Shown: piece after piece, positions 24,006 through 35,838 of the stretch
Layout of the letters: each line of letters opens with the position of its first letter
Position numbering within the stretch: position 1 is the first letter of the stretch
Source of the DNA: Saturnia japonica
Taxonomy: Eukaryota > Arthropoda > Insecta > Lepidoptera > Saturniidae
Assembly: GCA_033032175.1 (NCBI GenBank)
Contig: CM065322.1
Coordinates: 9,486,001 to 9,550,000 of the forward strand
Direction of reading: 5' to 3'
Length of the DNA stretch: 64,000 nucleotides
The notes under the pieces: generated by a model
What the model saw: the letters and a program-made list of their open reading frames with translations, nothing else
The model's database searches: none
Told to the model about the DNA's origin: nothing
Position numbers and translations under genes: made by a program

Positions 24006-26084
24006 GTTTCTATTTTTTATAATATTTTATGTATTCTAAAATAGATGACTAAGTTATGACAACATAAAATTATAGAAAAAATATAGCTAAGTACCCTGCA
24101 TATAAATAAAAAAATTGGGTTTGACTATCTTCTGTATTTTTATTATGCAAATTTTTGACAATTGAAGCGAAATGGCTCAACTGTAGCGTATTTCAAAACT
24201 GCGTGGATTAACAATTCAGGCAAGATTTTGTTCGAAACGTCATTTTATATATCGATAAAAATATGTTGTCCATTAAATTAAACCGTATCGTACTTTAAAA
24301 AATATTTTTCTATGTAAGCAGTGTAAATTAACGTAAATATTATATGTAAACTAGCTTTTGCCAGGGACTTGGTTCCCTTTGTCTTCAAAATGAATCGTCT
24401 TCCACGCCATCTTTTGTAAACTGATTGTACTAATACAAACCTTTCGAATGAACGGTTTAGGAATGCATAGAGTACAAGGTAGGTAGGATAGGGTACAAAC
24501 AAACAAAGAGATACGACGATAAAATAAAAAGGTTAGACTCTCCGAAGATCAGCATGAGAGTTGTTTCATACTTTTAGTGATCATAAAAGATTTAGGTATA
24601 AAATGGCACTTTAAAAAAAAATATTCGTGTCAAAACCATTTTTTTAAATTACAGTCACTTACTAATTTTTATGAACTAGTAAGACTATTTACTTTGTGAG
24701 GAATTCTAAGCGCTTTAGGAATATTGTAGTTAGGAAATCATTGAAATATACATTCATCTATCTTATTCCCTCTTCTCTCTAACATAATAGAATCACACGC
24801 GCTGGGCTCAATGCATGGCTTTTCAATAGCTGCTACTCGACTCTAACGAAAAAGTTCGTAATGTTATACTTTTGTCATACAATAAAGCTGTGGAATTGTA
24901 TTCCAGCCTGTGTATTCACTATTTTCTATGACATCGGGCCCAAGACCGAAATATGAGTAATTACGGCGAGTGTTGTTGAATTGTCGATTTCTTGTTAGTC
25001 GCCACTTTTCTGGATCGTACTGTGCTCATCATTAGAAACAATGTAGCCACTTTGTCGTGCAAAAAAAAAATGCTATCTATGTTGTTTCTAATATCGCACC
25101 ATGGAAATATTTCTGAAAACAATTCATTGTTCGACTCCAGTACCAATTGTATAGGTAGGTACTGACGACAAAAGCAAACAGATAATGCTCCGGGTTCCCT
25201 TTCACTGTGTCCTAGATTTCATAATGAGCTGGGCAGTCCTCTGAACTGTTACTATTATTGCAAACTGTTATTTTAAGTTCGTGTTTCTGAGAATGTTTGT
25301 AGGGATTGTATTGATATAATGTTCATTCTATTTCTAAGTCATACAATAGTCCGAGATATTGTTTCACAAGACATCATTAAAATGCTCCAGAAAAATGTAA
25401 AAAATCAAAGTGTCTTGTTTAATTATTAAAAAAAAAAAAACTGTAGTTAACATGTTTTATATTTTATAATAATATTAAGTAAGGAATTCTCGGTAATGGC
25501 TCTCATAGTTTGGATGAAATGTTGTATTTAGTTCATATTTTATTTTACGAGTTTACAACTAGATATTTGGTTTTAACACACTCAAAGAAGCTTCAATTTC
25601 ATGTTTTGCATTCTTGGTTTGACGAAGTTTTATTTTAAAAAAATGAATGTCGACAAAAGGTAAATCTTGAAATATGTTTTATAAATATGATATTACTATA
25701 TGAAAATTAGGAATGTTTCAGTGGTTTATTAGTTTTTTTTTTCGGAGTCCGTTGAGTGTGAAAATCTCGCCTGCAGACAGTTCAATTTATGTGCGAAGGC
25801 AACCTCCCGATTTCGACAGTAATTCATGATTAACGTCAATCTTGCGCTGTCAGGCATTTTTGTATTTATCTTGATTTATCGAAAAAAGGGACTTATGTCG
25901 AAGACATTTGTGTCGTTCTTTACTTTATTTTAGTAAATGTTATCCATGAGCATACATATTTAAAAATTCTCTTCTAATCATCTAACATTACTTGTGTATG
26001 CTTTCTACATGCAATGTCAAGTAATTGATAAATAAAAAAAAAACGAAAGGGGTATTTAATTAACGGTCTTTTTGAAATTATTCC

Positions 26085-26170
26085 TTTTTTGGCACGTTTA
26101 GTAGAGGGTAAATTTGAAAAATGTGACGTAAATGCGACATGATAAAATTAGCCATCAATGATAATATTAT
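26085..26170 (+). repeat. Half-arm of the GATGGCTAACTT inverted-repeat family
   Basis: GGCACGTTTAGTAGAGGGTA, then GTGACGTAAATGCGACATGA and TAAAATTAGCCATCAATGAT match the left arm of the MITE-like element at 15190. A possible right-arm stub (TTATTATTATCATTGATGG) lies at about 26585, separated by a LINE fragment. Confidence 0.5.
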
Positions 26171-26189
26171 ATAAATGTATAGAATTTAA

Positions 26190-26480
26190 AAGCTGTGATG
26201 CTCTTGTCATTGCAGCAGTCTTCAGCTCTCCATACACTCTGCCATTCTCTTGAAATCTTGATATGAAACGACGCCTACTTTTTCCTTCACTTCCTGAATT
26301 TATGTTCTTCTTGGTCTTCCTATCTTCCTCTTCCCTTCACTTTTCCTTCGATTACTGTTTTTAATAGATCATCGTGTCGAAACAAATGTCCCAACAATTT
26401 TCTGCTCCTATTTTCAAGTATTTTTGATAATATCTTACTCTGTTTCACCATGTTTAATACATCTTCATTAGTTTTCCTTT
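26190..26480 (-). pseudogene. LINE reverse transcriptase C-terminal tail, decayed
   Basis: The reverse complement translates with interruptions to blocks like IGTIVRHDN, VEGKRK.GRPRRT and a final tail containing DVKRMAE.R..WR. This is the usual C-terminal end of several insect LINE groups (the GH-R-D / GRPR / LA-DR--WR pattern). Stops and frameshifts are frequent. The clade is unclear. Confidence 0.55.
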
Positions 26481-26839
26481 CAATCCATCAATAATAATCA
26501 TTTTAATTTGATTTAAATAATGTTTATTTATATACTGTTAATCTATTTTTAAACGATAAGAAAGTCAGTAAAATAAATTAATATTATTATTATCATTGAT
26601 GGATAAATAAAGTATTTTCAGTATAACTTTAAGTATAGGTAATTACTAAACTACTTTAAGTATAACTAAACTATTTTAAGTATTTCTTACGTGCGTACAT
26701 AATTAATTAAGCATATACACAAATTTTATTTTTTTGCACTATAGTTTAGAAATTTATTCGAAAGTGAAATCTTAAAAAGCCGCTAAGAGATTCACATTAT
26801 TAAAAAAAAAACTACTTCCTACCTTCTGGTATAAATGTT

Positions 26840-27190
26840 TCAAGTAGTACACATTACACTGAACTTCACAACTGCATACCATACACTAAATACTTAGGTT
26901 CTGTAATGGTCTTTTTTCTTCTTTTTTTGGCTAGTTAGACTTAGATTCAAATTGACGGATCATAAAATGCATATACGCATGTTTTTCTTTCCTCTTTAGA
27001 AAGAAAAAAAAACATGTATGTATTTAAAGTTAGCTCGAATTACTGATAGGCTAGACAGCAATTTTTTGTATGCAAAGCAACAGTCCTAACCGAGGTTCGG
27101 CCATTATTGCACCTTTGAGTTTGTTGCCCTTTTTACGCTGTTGAGTGCCGTGAAGCTATCAAGGCCTCCTAGCCAAAAGTATAGTCCATT
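26840..27190 (+). repeat. Decayed Jockey-family 3'UTR copy
   Basis: Aligns with 38860-39215 in the intact Jockey element: ACTTAGGTTCTGTAATGGTC against ACATAGGTTCTGTGAGGGAC, a T-rich block, GGCTAGTTAGACTTAG, the hairpin (about 26967-27034), GTTAGCTCGAATTACTGATA against GTTAGCTCGAATCGTAGGTG, then CCGAGGTTCGGCCATTATTG against CCGAGGTCCGGCCACTTTGG, and GAGTGCCGTGAAGCTATCAA. It is much older than the intact element and lacks any ORF. Confidence 0.7.
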
Positions 27191-27732
27191 CAAAAATCAC
27201 GTCTCAACACCATACAATCCCAGGTCGACGTTGTTTTTTAATTTTTATGATTGATGATGGAGATTAAACGTGAATATTGTAAAACATATAGTTTTTTACA
27301 TACATAGAATAAAATCTTTCATAAAAACTTGTTTCAGTAATATTGTTTTAATAGAAGTCAGTTAAAACTTTACTTAGTAACAATTTGTGGCAAGGAATTA
27401 CTTGTAGCGAGACATAATTGAGCCCGATGCGAGGCACTAGCAGCTGTTGAATGGAATTACTTAGTACCGCAGTTACTTAGTACCGTAAATTGTCGGCTTG
27501 CGGTTTTCCCGAGTAATATAAGATTTTATATAATATTAATAATATAAGTTTTATTAGTAATCTTATTAACTGTTCATTATATATGTATTATAATATACGT
27601 TTTTTGGCGTTTCGTTGGCGGTTTATTTTTAAATAGTTAGGCTTTTTTTTTCAATCCTTGTAAGTATCTCTAACGCAAATCAGCATAATATCATATGCCA
27701 TTTTTATTTATTACGCCTCCGACTTTATATTG

Positions 27733-28375
27733 TACTAGCTGTGCACCACGGATTCACACGTGTTAATTTTGTCTAACAAACACCGCGCCGCCAACGCACA
27801 CTTGTAGTCTATCACAATTCTTCTTCCCTCAAGTACAAATTATTTAAATTTTTCCATTATCTCCTAAACTATGTGTCCAAATAGCATACTCTGAAGAGCT
27901 AAATTTAACTTCATAAAATTGTCTTTATGTTGAAGTAACTTTGGTTCGTAAGGATTAATATACCATATCTAAAAATAAAACTTATAGATCACTTTTTAAT
28001 TTTCACACAAAATACCTTATTGTGGCTTATGTATAAGAGATAGGCATATACTATTGCTGACTCTTTTTTAGACATACTAAAGACTAATATTATTGTCCAG
28101 CATTATATTTCCGTATCATTAACGATTACGCCCGCGCACGCGCATAAAAAAGTTCGGGAGGGCCTCGACTTCCGACTTACGTAACAAAAATCAATATTTA
28201 AACCTATTTGAGAGCTATAGCTTAATCTTACACAGCCTATACTATTCCTCGAGAGTCTGGCTATCATATATAAAAATGATTTTTCGAATCTGCAAGGTAG
28301 TTCGAGATATTAGTGTGTTTAAACAAACAAACAAACAAAATACTTTTCTGCTTTATTTATCTTAGTATAGATTTA
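27733..28375 (+). repeat. ACTAGCTGTGC repeat (family B), copy 2
   Basis: Opens ACTAGCTGTGCACCACGGAT and includes ACAAACACCGCGCCGCCAAC, CTAAACTATGTGTCCAAATA, and a tail with GTAGTTCGAGATATTAGTGT, (AAAC)n and AGTATAGATTTA. It pairs with the inverted copy at 30575-31010, which shares every one of these blocks. Confidence 0.7.
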
Positions 28376-28479
28376 TCTACCTCTCTTCTTCTTTTCTTCC
28401 TTTGTACTGTTTCCCTAAAGTTCAGCATTCCCTATTTTTAATTATTCTTACACTAATACATTTTCTTATTATGCGTTTA

Positions 28480-28745
28480 TAGGTTTAGCATTATGGCCAC
28501 AATCTCAACTGATATTAAGGGACCATTTGGTCTAAGACGATTTACATGCTCAGCTTAATAGAAAAACTGGTTCTTAAGCGCCGCTGCCGGTACATACCTT
28601 TGTGACAGATTTTCAACTTGAGGGTAGTAGCTCTAGCCAGGGGGCGTTAGAAAACATCCAACCACCATGCTACGGTTTGATCATAATGTTTTATTTCACC
28701 GAAGGCTCAGGCTCATTGCAGGAGGTTTGAACTCACGTCGACCGA
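28480..28745 (-). repeat. tRNA-derived SINE, near full-length copy
   Basis: Reverse complement shares GTCGACGTGAGTTCAAACCT (degenerate B box), GCAATGAGCCTGAGCCTTCG, CTACTACCCTCAAGTTGAAA and ATCTGTCACAAAGGTATGTA with the copies at 63466-63745 and 39290-39445. These comparisons define the family at roughly 270 bp. Confidence 0.65.
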
Positions 28746-29989
28746 GAAAAAAAATAATGTGTTTTTGTATACTTTCTTTTATAACAACAATATTCGTAGT
28801 CGCGATTTTCCAAACATAATTGAATGTTATTAGTTAAACCGTTTTGTCAAGGTAGTTGTTAGCCAAATATGTTTTTAATAGTAGGACATTGCACCATTCG
28901 TTATTATAGCGTATAATAACTGTTTCACATCATATTTTGCAGTTGCTACTAACTACTATTGCAACTGTTAATAACATGTTATCCATTCAGGAATGCTTTA
29001 TTATTTTGTAACTACGACAGTTTGTAACAACTCGTAATTGTAAGGTAGTTTACTCTATTTTTACAATTTTTTATTACGTCTGACGAAATGCACTAACTTT
29101 TTTTAATTAATAAGGCAACCAACAAAATACGTAGTAATCGATTTTTTTTATTAAACATTAACTATCCATATAAAAACATTTTTGATAATTTAAATTAATT
29201 AATGAAATAATTATGAAAAATTCAAACATTTTCATTAGCAATGCCGTCTGATAATGGCATTCCTAATAAGAATATAGCCAACTAACACGTAAGAAGGCGC
29301 CATCTATTATTAATATTTTTAACTAACAAGACAGCTATCTCATTTTCATTACACATTTTCCTTTCATAAAATCTAGTTCACACCGTTTAAAAAGAAACTT
29401 CACTTCAAAACTCACTATTTTAAGCCCTCTATCCCTATTTATCATGAATATTTTTTTCATATACTTCATCTAAATCTTATTTATTATTTTATTCTATGAC
29501 GTATGCATATAATTACAAAGTTTTGATTTTGATTGATTTGTTAAATAAAATATTGTAATGATATGACCATGCATTAATTATTGATTTCCGCTCCGCTTCA
29601 ACTGGACACCGACGGCGTACTATAAAAATGTGTTAATCAAAACTAGATTGAATCGTACTCGAGTTAGTGTCATATCGACAATACTGTCATGTTGGCAAGC
29701 TTCATTTGAAATAGTCACTACAACGATATTAAGTTGAAATATTCCAGGAGCTATTGTTTGTAGGTAGCGTTTTATCTAGCCGTGTAGCACCAGCGGAATC
29801 CAATTATTATTATCGTATGGTTATGATTTATTAATTGTTAAATAATAATATGAAATAAGCACTTAGTATTCATCATCGTTCAAACTTTAATATGTGGTCA
29901 GTCAAGTTCCGCTAGGCGTCTTGCAAATAAAATAACACTTATGATATTAGGTAAACCCGGAAAGTAGAACATTCATTCCAAAATTTCAT

Positions 29990-30052
29990 CTCAAAATCAT
30001 CATCGTCTTTAGGAGTCCAGTACTGGACATGGGATATACATTTTTCTCTAAG
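29990..30052 (-). repeat. Short RTE 3' end
   Basis: AAATCATCATCGTCTTTAGG followed by AGTCCAGTACTGGACATGGG is, in reverse complement, the CCAGTACTGGACTCCTAAAG..GATGATGAT end that closes RTE elements (compare 8177-8235). It is a strongly truncated insertion. Confidence 0.55.
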
Positions 30053-30574
30053 TTATAATATAACTCACATACCTACCTACATTAGATAAAAACATAATAA
30101 TATTGGATACGCCCATAGAAGTATTTCTGGTTTATTTGACGACATTATTTATTTTCTTCGAGTTGCTTTTTACTTTATATAATTGAGTTGCTATATAATA
30201 ATCTTAATTAATATTCTATTTACTAATAGATACTTTATTGATATTAGAAGATTCAATTACTATAATTTCTGTGGTGAGCACTTACTTAAGTAAGCGCTAC
30301 TTCCAATGTTCAATATTTGATGTGATGTTCAATGGCGAGTTTGTTCGATACTCAAGTCACTTGAAATCGAGTATCATTGCGATGCTATATATAGATTCTA
30401 CATTTTTGATTGAATTAATGTATCATTATTACATATTACCAACTACCATTGGAGCATATTCTTCAATGTTCGCAATAGGTAAATTGGTATGTTGTAATGA
30501 GCTGTTTCACTTTGTAAATTCTTATTTCACGGTGATGTTTCATTATAAACTTATTAAAACAAAAATGAAAGGGA

Positions 30575-31010
30575 ATTTAATCTATACTAATAGATTAAAG
30601 AGCTTCTATGTTTTTTTGTTTGAACGCGCTAATCTCTGGAACTACCGGTCAATCGTTAATGATACGTAAAATACAATGTTCTACAAAAATATTGGTCCTT
30701 AGTGTATCTATCTCATATATATAAGCCACAATAACGTATTTTGCGACAAAAATTAGTTGAAGAATAAAAATAGATTTATGAGCATTATTTTTAGGCATGG
30801 CATATATTAATCGTTTAAAATAAAGAAAATTTTATGAAGTTAATTTTGCCATTTAAAGCATGTTATTTGGACACATAGTTTATGATTTACATAGAATTAT
30901 TTGTACTTGTGGGAAGTGAGAACAAATATGATAGGCTACTCGGGTGCGTTGGCGCCGCGGTGTTTGTCGGATAAAATTGATACAGGTGAAATCGTGGGGT
31001 ACAGCTAGTC
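30575..31010 (-). repeat. Family B repeat, copy 3 (inverted)
   Basis: Reverse complement: ACTAGCTGTACCCCACGATT, ACAAACACCGCGGCGCCAAC, CTAAACTATGTGTCCAAATA, TTCATAAAATTTTCTTTA, GTAGTTCCAGAGATTAGCGC and AGTATAGATTA. The open frame at 30238-30669 runs partly through it and is not a gene. Confidence 0.7.
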
Positions 31011-31386
31011 TTTCTTATACAAAGTATATTTACAATTTTGATACCCAAAATCAAAAATTGTCTAGCGTTCCAACGTAACAACAATGTATCGGAGGTTAGT
31101 CCCTTAAAGAATGTATAAGCGTTACAATTAAGTTAATTGAAAGCACGACATATTTTTCACCAGACCTGCTAAATTTAAAAACTCTCTTGTTTAATATATA
31201 AGTAATTCATTTCTTTTTAATTGTTTTATCTACACCATGATCATTATTTTTTAACAATGTAAATTGTGCACTTAAATAATAGGGTATTAGATTTAAATAA
31301 CTATTTAGAGTTAAGTTACAATTGTTATAAGTTTTTTAGTCTCTTACCTGTATTTGTGCCTTATGAAATAAACTAAAATAGTCATA
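31011..31386 (+). repeat. LINE 3' end, same family as 45395-48455
   Basis: AATGTATCGGAGGTTAGTCC, GACATATTTTTCACCAGACC, TTGTGCACTTAAATAATAGG followed by GTATTAGATTT, and GTCTCTTACCTGTATTTGTG align in order with 48125-48420. It is a 5'-truncated copy that begins exactly where the family-B repeat ends. Confidence 0.7.
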
Positions 31387-32099
31387 CAAAAGACTATGGA
31401 CTACATAGTAGTGCAGGGGAAACGGTCAAGCTTCTCCTAAGTAAATATAATTACTGATACTTGAACGCAACCTGATTCTTTGGAAGCATTTGCTGCATCC
31501 AGAAGAAGTACAGTTTATTCGTGCGAAAGAAATCCTATAGTATAATCAGACTATGAGACTGGACAGTGAGCTTTAGCAAAGAGGTGTGATTATCATATAT
31601 CACATTAGACGTACCTAATAATATTAATAAATCTGCATAGCTCTCTTACGAATAATAATAACAATCCATCTTAGATTCGAGTGAGACTAATTCGTACAAT
31701 ATTATGTATGTACAACAAATAGTATGGACTGATATAAAAACATAACGTTGCTATCCGGCGACGTTAAAGATGAGTCACAGTACATTGTTTAAATAGACTC
31801 GAATTGTGAAACCGTGCAAATTGCACACACGTAATTACAGTGTGTTTGGTACTTTTGTTGCATTTAATGGAATGAAATTTTATTTTCCAAGTTCTTTTTA
31901 AATTATGTAAATTAAATACACATGTTTGTGATTTATTGTTAGTTTAAATAAGCGATGCATGACAGAAAGTTTTAAACGACAAAACACTCCAAGTCTAGTT
32001 GAAGTAAAATCACATGAGTTAAAACTGCATAGTCAATTTAAGAAAATGTATTATTACTTACAATTAACAGACAAAAACTTTTTTTTAAATATTATTTTA

Positions 32100-32700
32100 T
32101 ACTAACATGGCAAAATGACTGTACAGCACATGACGCAAGCAAGTCATAAGTAAGAAGTAACGGCGACCGTCGGAGACTTTTCGATGGCATGTTGGCCTGC
32201 TAAAATACCAATTCACGTCTCGATTGAAGGAGCCAGTATCATAATTGTTCGTGTTGTGATGGGCGCTACCGTATAGTTGTGCCTCTGTATACCAGTTTAA
32301 GTGGCTCTGTGGTGGAAGGGAGATGATGGGATAAGGTCAAACAATTAATTAGAAAATTCACCATGATACACATGATAAACACGCATAGCTGAAAGGGTTC
32401 TAAATACTTAGGCGATGTCTGCATCATTCACAATACGGACAGCCCGTCACTGTAACCTCTCCAGGACATCGAGAAGGTATTGGGTGGAACCGTTGCACAA
32501 ATGCGAACAAAATTCCGTTCACTGTTGAACTTAAGTTTTATAAAGAAGGCACAGTTGGCCGGTTGTGAAAAAGCGTCGTACTCTGTTCAAGATACCTAGT
32601 CTCCTGGATGTTTCGCAAATAACACTTTGAATGTGATCCCTGAAATTGAGGTTACAATGAATAACCATTCCTAGAACACTGAGAAAATAATCTCATTAGT
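32100..32700 (-). pseudogene. CR1-like LINE C-terminal coding and 3' tail relic
   Basis: In reverse complement, DHIQSVICETSRRLGILNRV followed by RRFSQPANCAFFIKL matches the thumb region (DHI.S..S.A.R.LG...R..R.F..P......YK) of a CR1-like insect LINE group. Downstream the frame is broken many times. The final part (about 32100-32180) matches LINE-tail DNA at 51260-51350. Confidence 0.6.
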
Positions 32701-33218
32701 TTAAAGTAACGCAGTAGATCTTGGTTCCGTAAAAAATGAGTCATGTTACGTTTTAATGCATCTAGTGAAATTAATTTACCAATTAGTACAAACCTAACGA
32801 ATATAAATGTGTGCTAGTAATTATGTACCCAGATATGCTTTTATAGTCGTGCAAAGATTGATCGAAGCGTGCGTTAGTGCCGCCGGTAGTTTCGAAAAAG
32901 ACTGATGATAATGATTACATTGTCTTGTTTTTATTTAGCTTTCACCACAACATATTAAAGGGTAATTATGATACATTCAGTATGATGACACGCGTTGCAA
33001 ACTTTGTTACATTTTAGGTTACTGGCTGAATATTTTTTACTTTAAAAGTAATGTTGTCGGAAGAAATTTATGTTCAATGTTTTTTTTTTTTAAATATACA
33101 ATAAATTACAATATATTATCGAATTATATTGACTCGATTCCGATTTTTTAAATGAAGTATATAACTTACCATAGCTATCTACTACCTAATCATATTTACA
33201 ACTTTTTATGTTTAATTT

Positions 33219-33306
33219 GAAGCTATGCTGACTCAGTGGTAGCATATACGAGCAATGCGTCGATCGACGTGAGTTTAAATCCCTGCAATAGTCTAAGTTT
33301 TTGGCG
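33219..33306 (+). repeat. tRNA-derived SINE, 5' part, split by the Jockey element
   Basis: AGCTATGCTGACTCAGTGGT followed by AGCATATACGAGCAATGCG is an A-box-like tRNA head; GACGTGAGTTTAAATCCCTG is the degenerate B box region; then CAATAGTCTAAGTTTTTGGCG. The SINE resumes at 39290 after the retrotransposon. The last 10-12 bases (33295-33306) are duplicated after the poly(A) tail. Confidence 0.7.
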
Positions 33307-33924
33307 GGGTTCCGATTTGGTCTTGGTTGCGAACGGACGTGTCTCCGTTTGTGCTCTCGACCATCACGTGACCTATTATTGCGATTGTATATTTGAGATT
33401 TTTATTTCGAATATATTGTTGTAATAACGTCGTAAACGCAACAAGTGTATAACGCTCGCGCGGTAAACCGCACTTTTCGGTGCGACTTGCTTGTTTTTTT
33501 TTTTGTAAATCCACGGTTTTGTGGTCACTTGCTGGATACCTGACGGTGCCAACGAAGGCAAGTGGGGCGTGACCCGAGCAGCCCGCTGGTTGTCTCCTTC
33601 AGAGGCAAACAGCAAGACTCGGACGGGCCTGGGAATCTAGGCCTTTGCGGTTATCGCATAGTCTTGCCCCAGGTGTCTCCTGCCAAACCCTCCGATCCTG
33701 CACACTCCATCCCCGGGAACCTGTTTGGGCCTAGCCCGGTTTAATTACCGGTCTGCGTCCTCGGCCCCGGGCTTGTTAGGGCTCCTTAGGGTTGATAGGT
33801 CCTTCCTGTGTGTCATTGCACCTTGACAACAGGTCTCTTGCCGACTCCGATAGTCTTTTAAATTTTTTGGCGCACCCCCCTGCCCCTAAGGCAGGGAGGC
33901 CTTTAAATTTAAAATTAAATAAAA
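33307..33924 (+). promoter_or_regulatory. Jockey 5'UTR with DPE-like internal promoter motif
   Basis: CGGACGTG lies at 33334-33341. Counting the transcription start as 33307 or 33308 puts GGACG at +28 to +33, the position of the downstream promoter element in Drosophila jockey-like elements. No TATA box is needed in that promoter class. The UTR is GC-rich and contains several short frames but no plausible protein. Confidence 0.5.
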
Positions 33925-35838
33925 ATGTCCCACTGTCCTCCCTCTTCTGCCGCCATGGCAAATAACGTTGCCGACCTGGCCACTTGCATAGGCAAGTTGC
34001 AAGCCAGGATGAAAGCGCTGGAGTTTCAATACCAGCGCTATCAAAATTTCGTCGTATTACGGTGTCCCTCTCTAGACGAGGAATACCGTAATCTACCTGA
34101 GAACGCCTGCGTGCGTCGCACCGCTGCGACCGCGACCCGTCATGAGGCCGTTTCAGGTAGCGAGGCGGCCGCTTCAGGTAGCAAGGCGGCCGATCACGTC
34201 ACGGCCGCGACCGTTACATCCACTGGCGCCGCGCCAGTCGGCGTCGCGCCCAAACGTCCCGCGCGCAGCGTTACGCGCCTGTCCGCCGCGTCATCCGGGG
34301 CCATGGCCGCGCCTACGGCCACGCCCCCTGTCCCGACTAGCCAATCGCGCGGGTCAAGCCCCGCCTCCGTCAGGCGAGGGCCGCGAAATTCGCGGTCACA
34401 ATCTAGGGTTACCAAAAATAGTCCGTACGTCCGTCCCGCGCGATCCACGGAAACCGCGTTAAAGACGAAAAATTCGTTTTCGGCCCTTCCGGTCGAACAA
34501 GACTCGCCCGCGAATCCGGATCCATCTCCGGAGATGGATACCGAGAACGACGGCTTCACCGTCGTGGCGTCGCGTAAGCGAACGGCGCGTAGCAGTCCGA
34601 CTGCTCAACCGGCGCCTAAGGTAATAGCTAAGGCAGTAGTCAGGGGCGCCGCCGCCCCCGCGTCCTCCCAGCTCCCCGCGCCCGCCGGCGGGAAAAAAGA
34701 GCGTGCCCCACCTCCAATCATAATCCGGGACAAGGCAGCCTGGATGGGAGTCTGCAATGAGATGCGCAGACTCAAACTCGACTACCACAAGGCTAGAAAC
34801 ATAGTCAACGGGATTTCTATTTCGGTGAGTTCTTCGGAAACTCACCGTAAACTAACCACCCTCCTCCGGCAGAAAGGTCTGCAATTTTATACGTATTCGC
34901 TCGCGGAGGAGCGCGTCCTCCGAGTGGTCATCCGCCGCATTCCGGTGGAGCTCGACCCGTCGGAGGTGTGCTCCTCGCTCAAGGAGCAAAGTTATCCCAT
35001 CCGGGAAGTACACCGGATGTACAGTAAAGATAAGCGGCCACTACAAATGGTAGTGGCCATATTGGACCTTTCCCCCGAGGGAAAGGCCATCTTCCAGCTA
35101 GAGACGGTGTGCGGGCTCTCCGGGATTAACGTGGAGCCCCCACACAAAAACCACCAGCCTGCGCAGTGCCACAACTGCCAGCTGTACGGGCACGCTGCCC
35201 GTAACTGTCATTCTCGTCCGCGGTGCGTAAAGTGCCGAGAGGACCACCCCACACGGGAGTGCACGCGCGAGCGTGACTCCGTCGTCCCCCCGAGCTGCGT
35301 GTTATGCGGGGAGGAGGGGCATCCCGCGAATTATCGCGGTTGCCCCAAGGCCCCGCGTACCACGCGGCCACGCACGCAGAGGCAGGCGGCCCCCCGGGCG
35401 GCGCCCCCCACCTCAGCCATCAAAGCGCAACCCCCGCTGGCGTCAGGGGAATTTCCCGCGCTGCCGGTCCCGCGCCAGTCCCCGGCCACCGCCGGCCTCT
35501 CCGCACCCCGCGCGGTGCAACCGCAACCCGTGCGTTCATCGCAGAACGCATGGGGCCCCCGTCGCCCCAATCCACAGCCCCTTATGGCTATGGATATTCC
35601 CGCGCCCCGCGCGCCTGCGCCCCGCGCGCCCGCTAACGCTGTCGTTAATAGTAACGACTTAATGATACTGCTCCTTCGCGAGCACGATATCCGCGAGCTC
35701 ATTGACTACAATGACCATCTGGAGCGCTTCGGTCTCATCAAGACCGCTTGCGCGTTCCCCCGCCTCTCAGAGACACTACAACGTCTCGACCGTGAGGCGT
35801 GTAATAATAACTTAGGGCCTTTCAATGGCAAAGTTTAA
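33925..35838 (+). CDS. Jockey ORF1, gag-like RNA-binding protein
   Basis: A 637-residue nucleic-acid-binding protein that coats the element RNA in a ribonucleoprotein particle. Residues 1-260 are Ala/Pro/Arg-rich and low-complexity. PPPIIIRD (about 262) starts the conserved part, followed by a PRE_C2HC-like domain containing RVVIRRIPVEL. Three zinc knuckles follow: C415-C418-H423-C428, C434-C437-H441-C446 and C458-C461-H466-C473 (CVLCGEEGHPANYRGC). The C-terminal 110 residues again are Pro/Ala-rich until a conserved-looking DLMILLLREHDIRELIDYND. Length is normal for the clade or slightly long. The start is the first ATG of the frame; another ATG lies at 33955. The stop overlaps the ORF2 start by 14 bases. 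Confidence 0.92.
   Translation: MSHCPPSSAAMANNVADLATCIGKLQARMKALEFQYQRYQNFVVLRCPSLDEEYRNLPENACVRRTAATATRHEAVSGSEAAASGSKAADHVTAATVTSTGAAPVGVAPKRPARSVTRLSAASSGAMAAPTATPPVPTSQSRGSSPASVRRGPRNSRSQSRVTKNSPYVRPARSTETALKTKNSFSALPVEQDSPANPDPSPEMDTENDGFTVVASRKRTARSSPTAQPAPKVIAKAVVRGAAAPASSQLPAPAGGKKERAPPPIIIRDKAAWMGVCNEMRRLKLDYHKARNIVNGISISVSSSETHRKLTTLLRQKGLQFYTYSLAEERVLRVVIRRIPVELDPSEVCSSLKEQSYPIREVHRMYSKDKRPLQMVVAILDLSPEGKAIFQLETVCGLSGINVEPPHKNHQPAQCHNCQLYGHAARNCHSRPRCVKCREDHPTRECTRERDSVVPPSCVLCGEEGHPANYRGCPKAPRTTRPRTQRQAAPRAAPPTSAIKAQPPLASGEFPALPVPRQSPATAGLSAPRAVQPQPVRSSQNAWGPRRPNPQPLMAMDIPAPRAPAPRAPANAVVNSNDLMILLLREHDIRELIDYNDHLERFGLIKTACAFPRLSETLQRLDREACNNNLGPFNGKV

Noticed and set aside
30238..30669. 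143-codon open frame
   Set aside because: Its 3' part is the inverted family-B repeat and the rest has no protein-like pattern.
33225..33290. Second tRNA-like sequence
   Set aside because: Degenerate B box and homology to three other copies show it is a SINE head.
34194..35702. Several open frames of over 100 codons on both strands within ORF1 of the Jockey element
   Set aside because: They are GC-rich shadows of the 637-residue gag frame.
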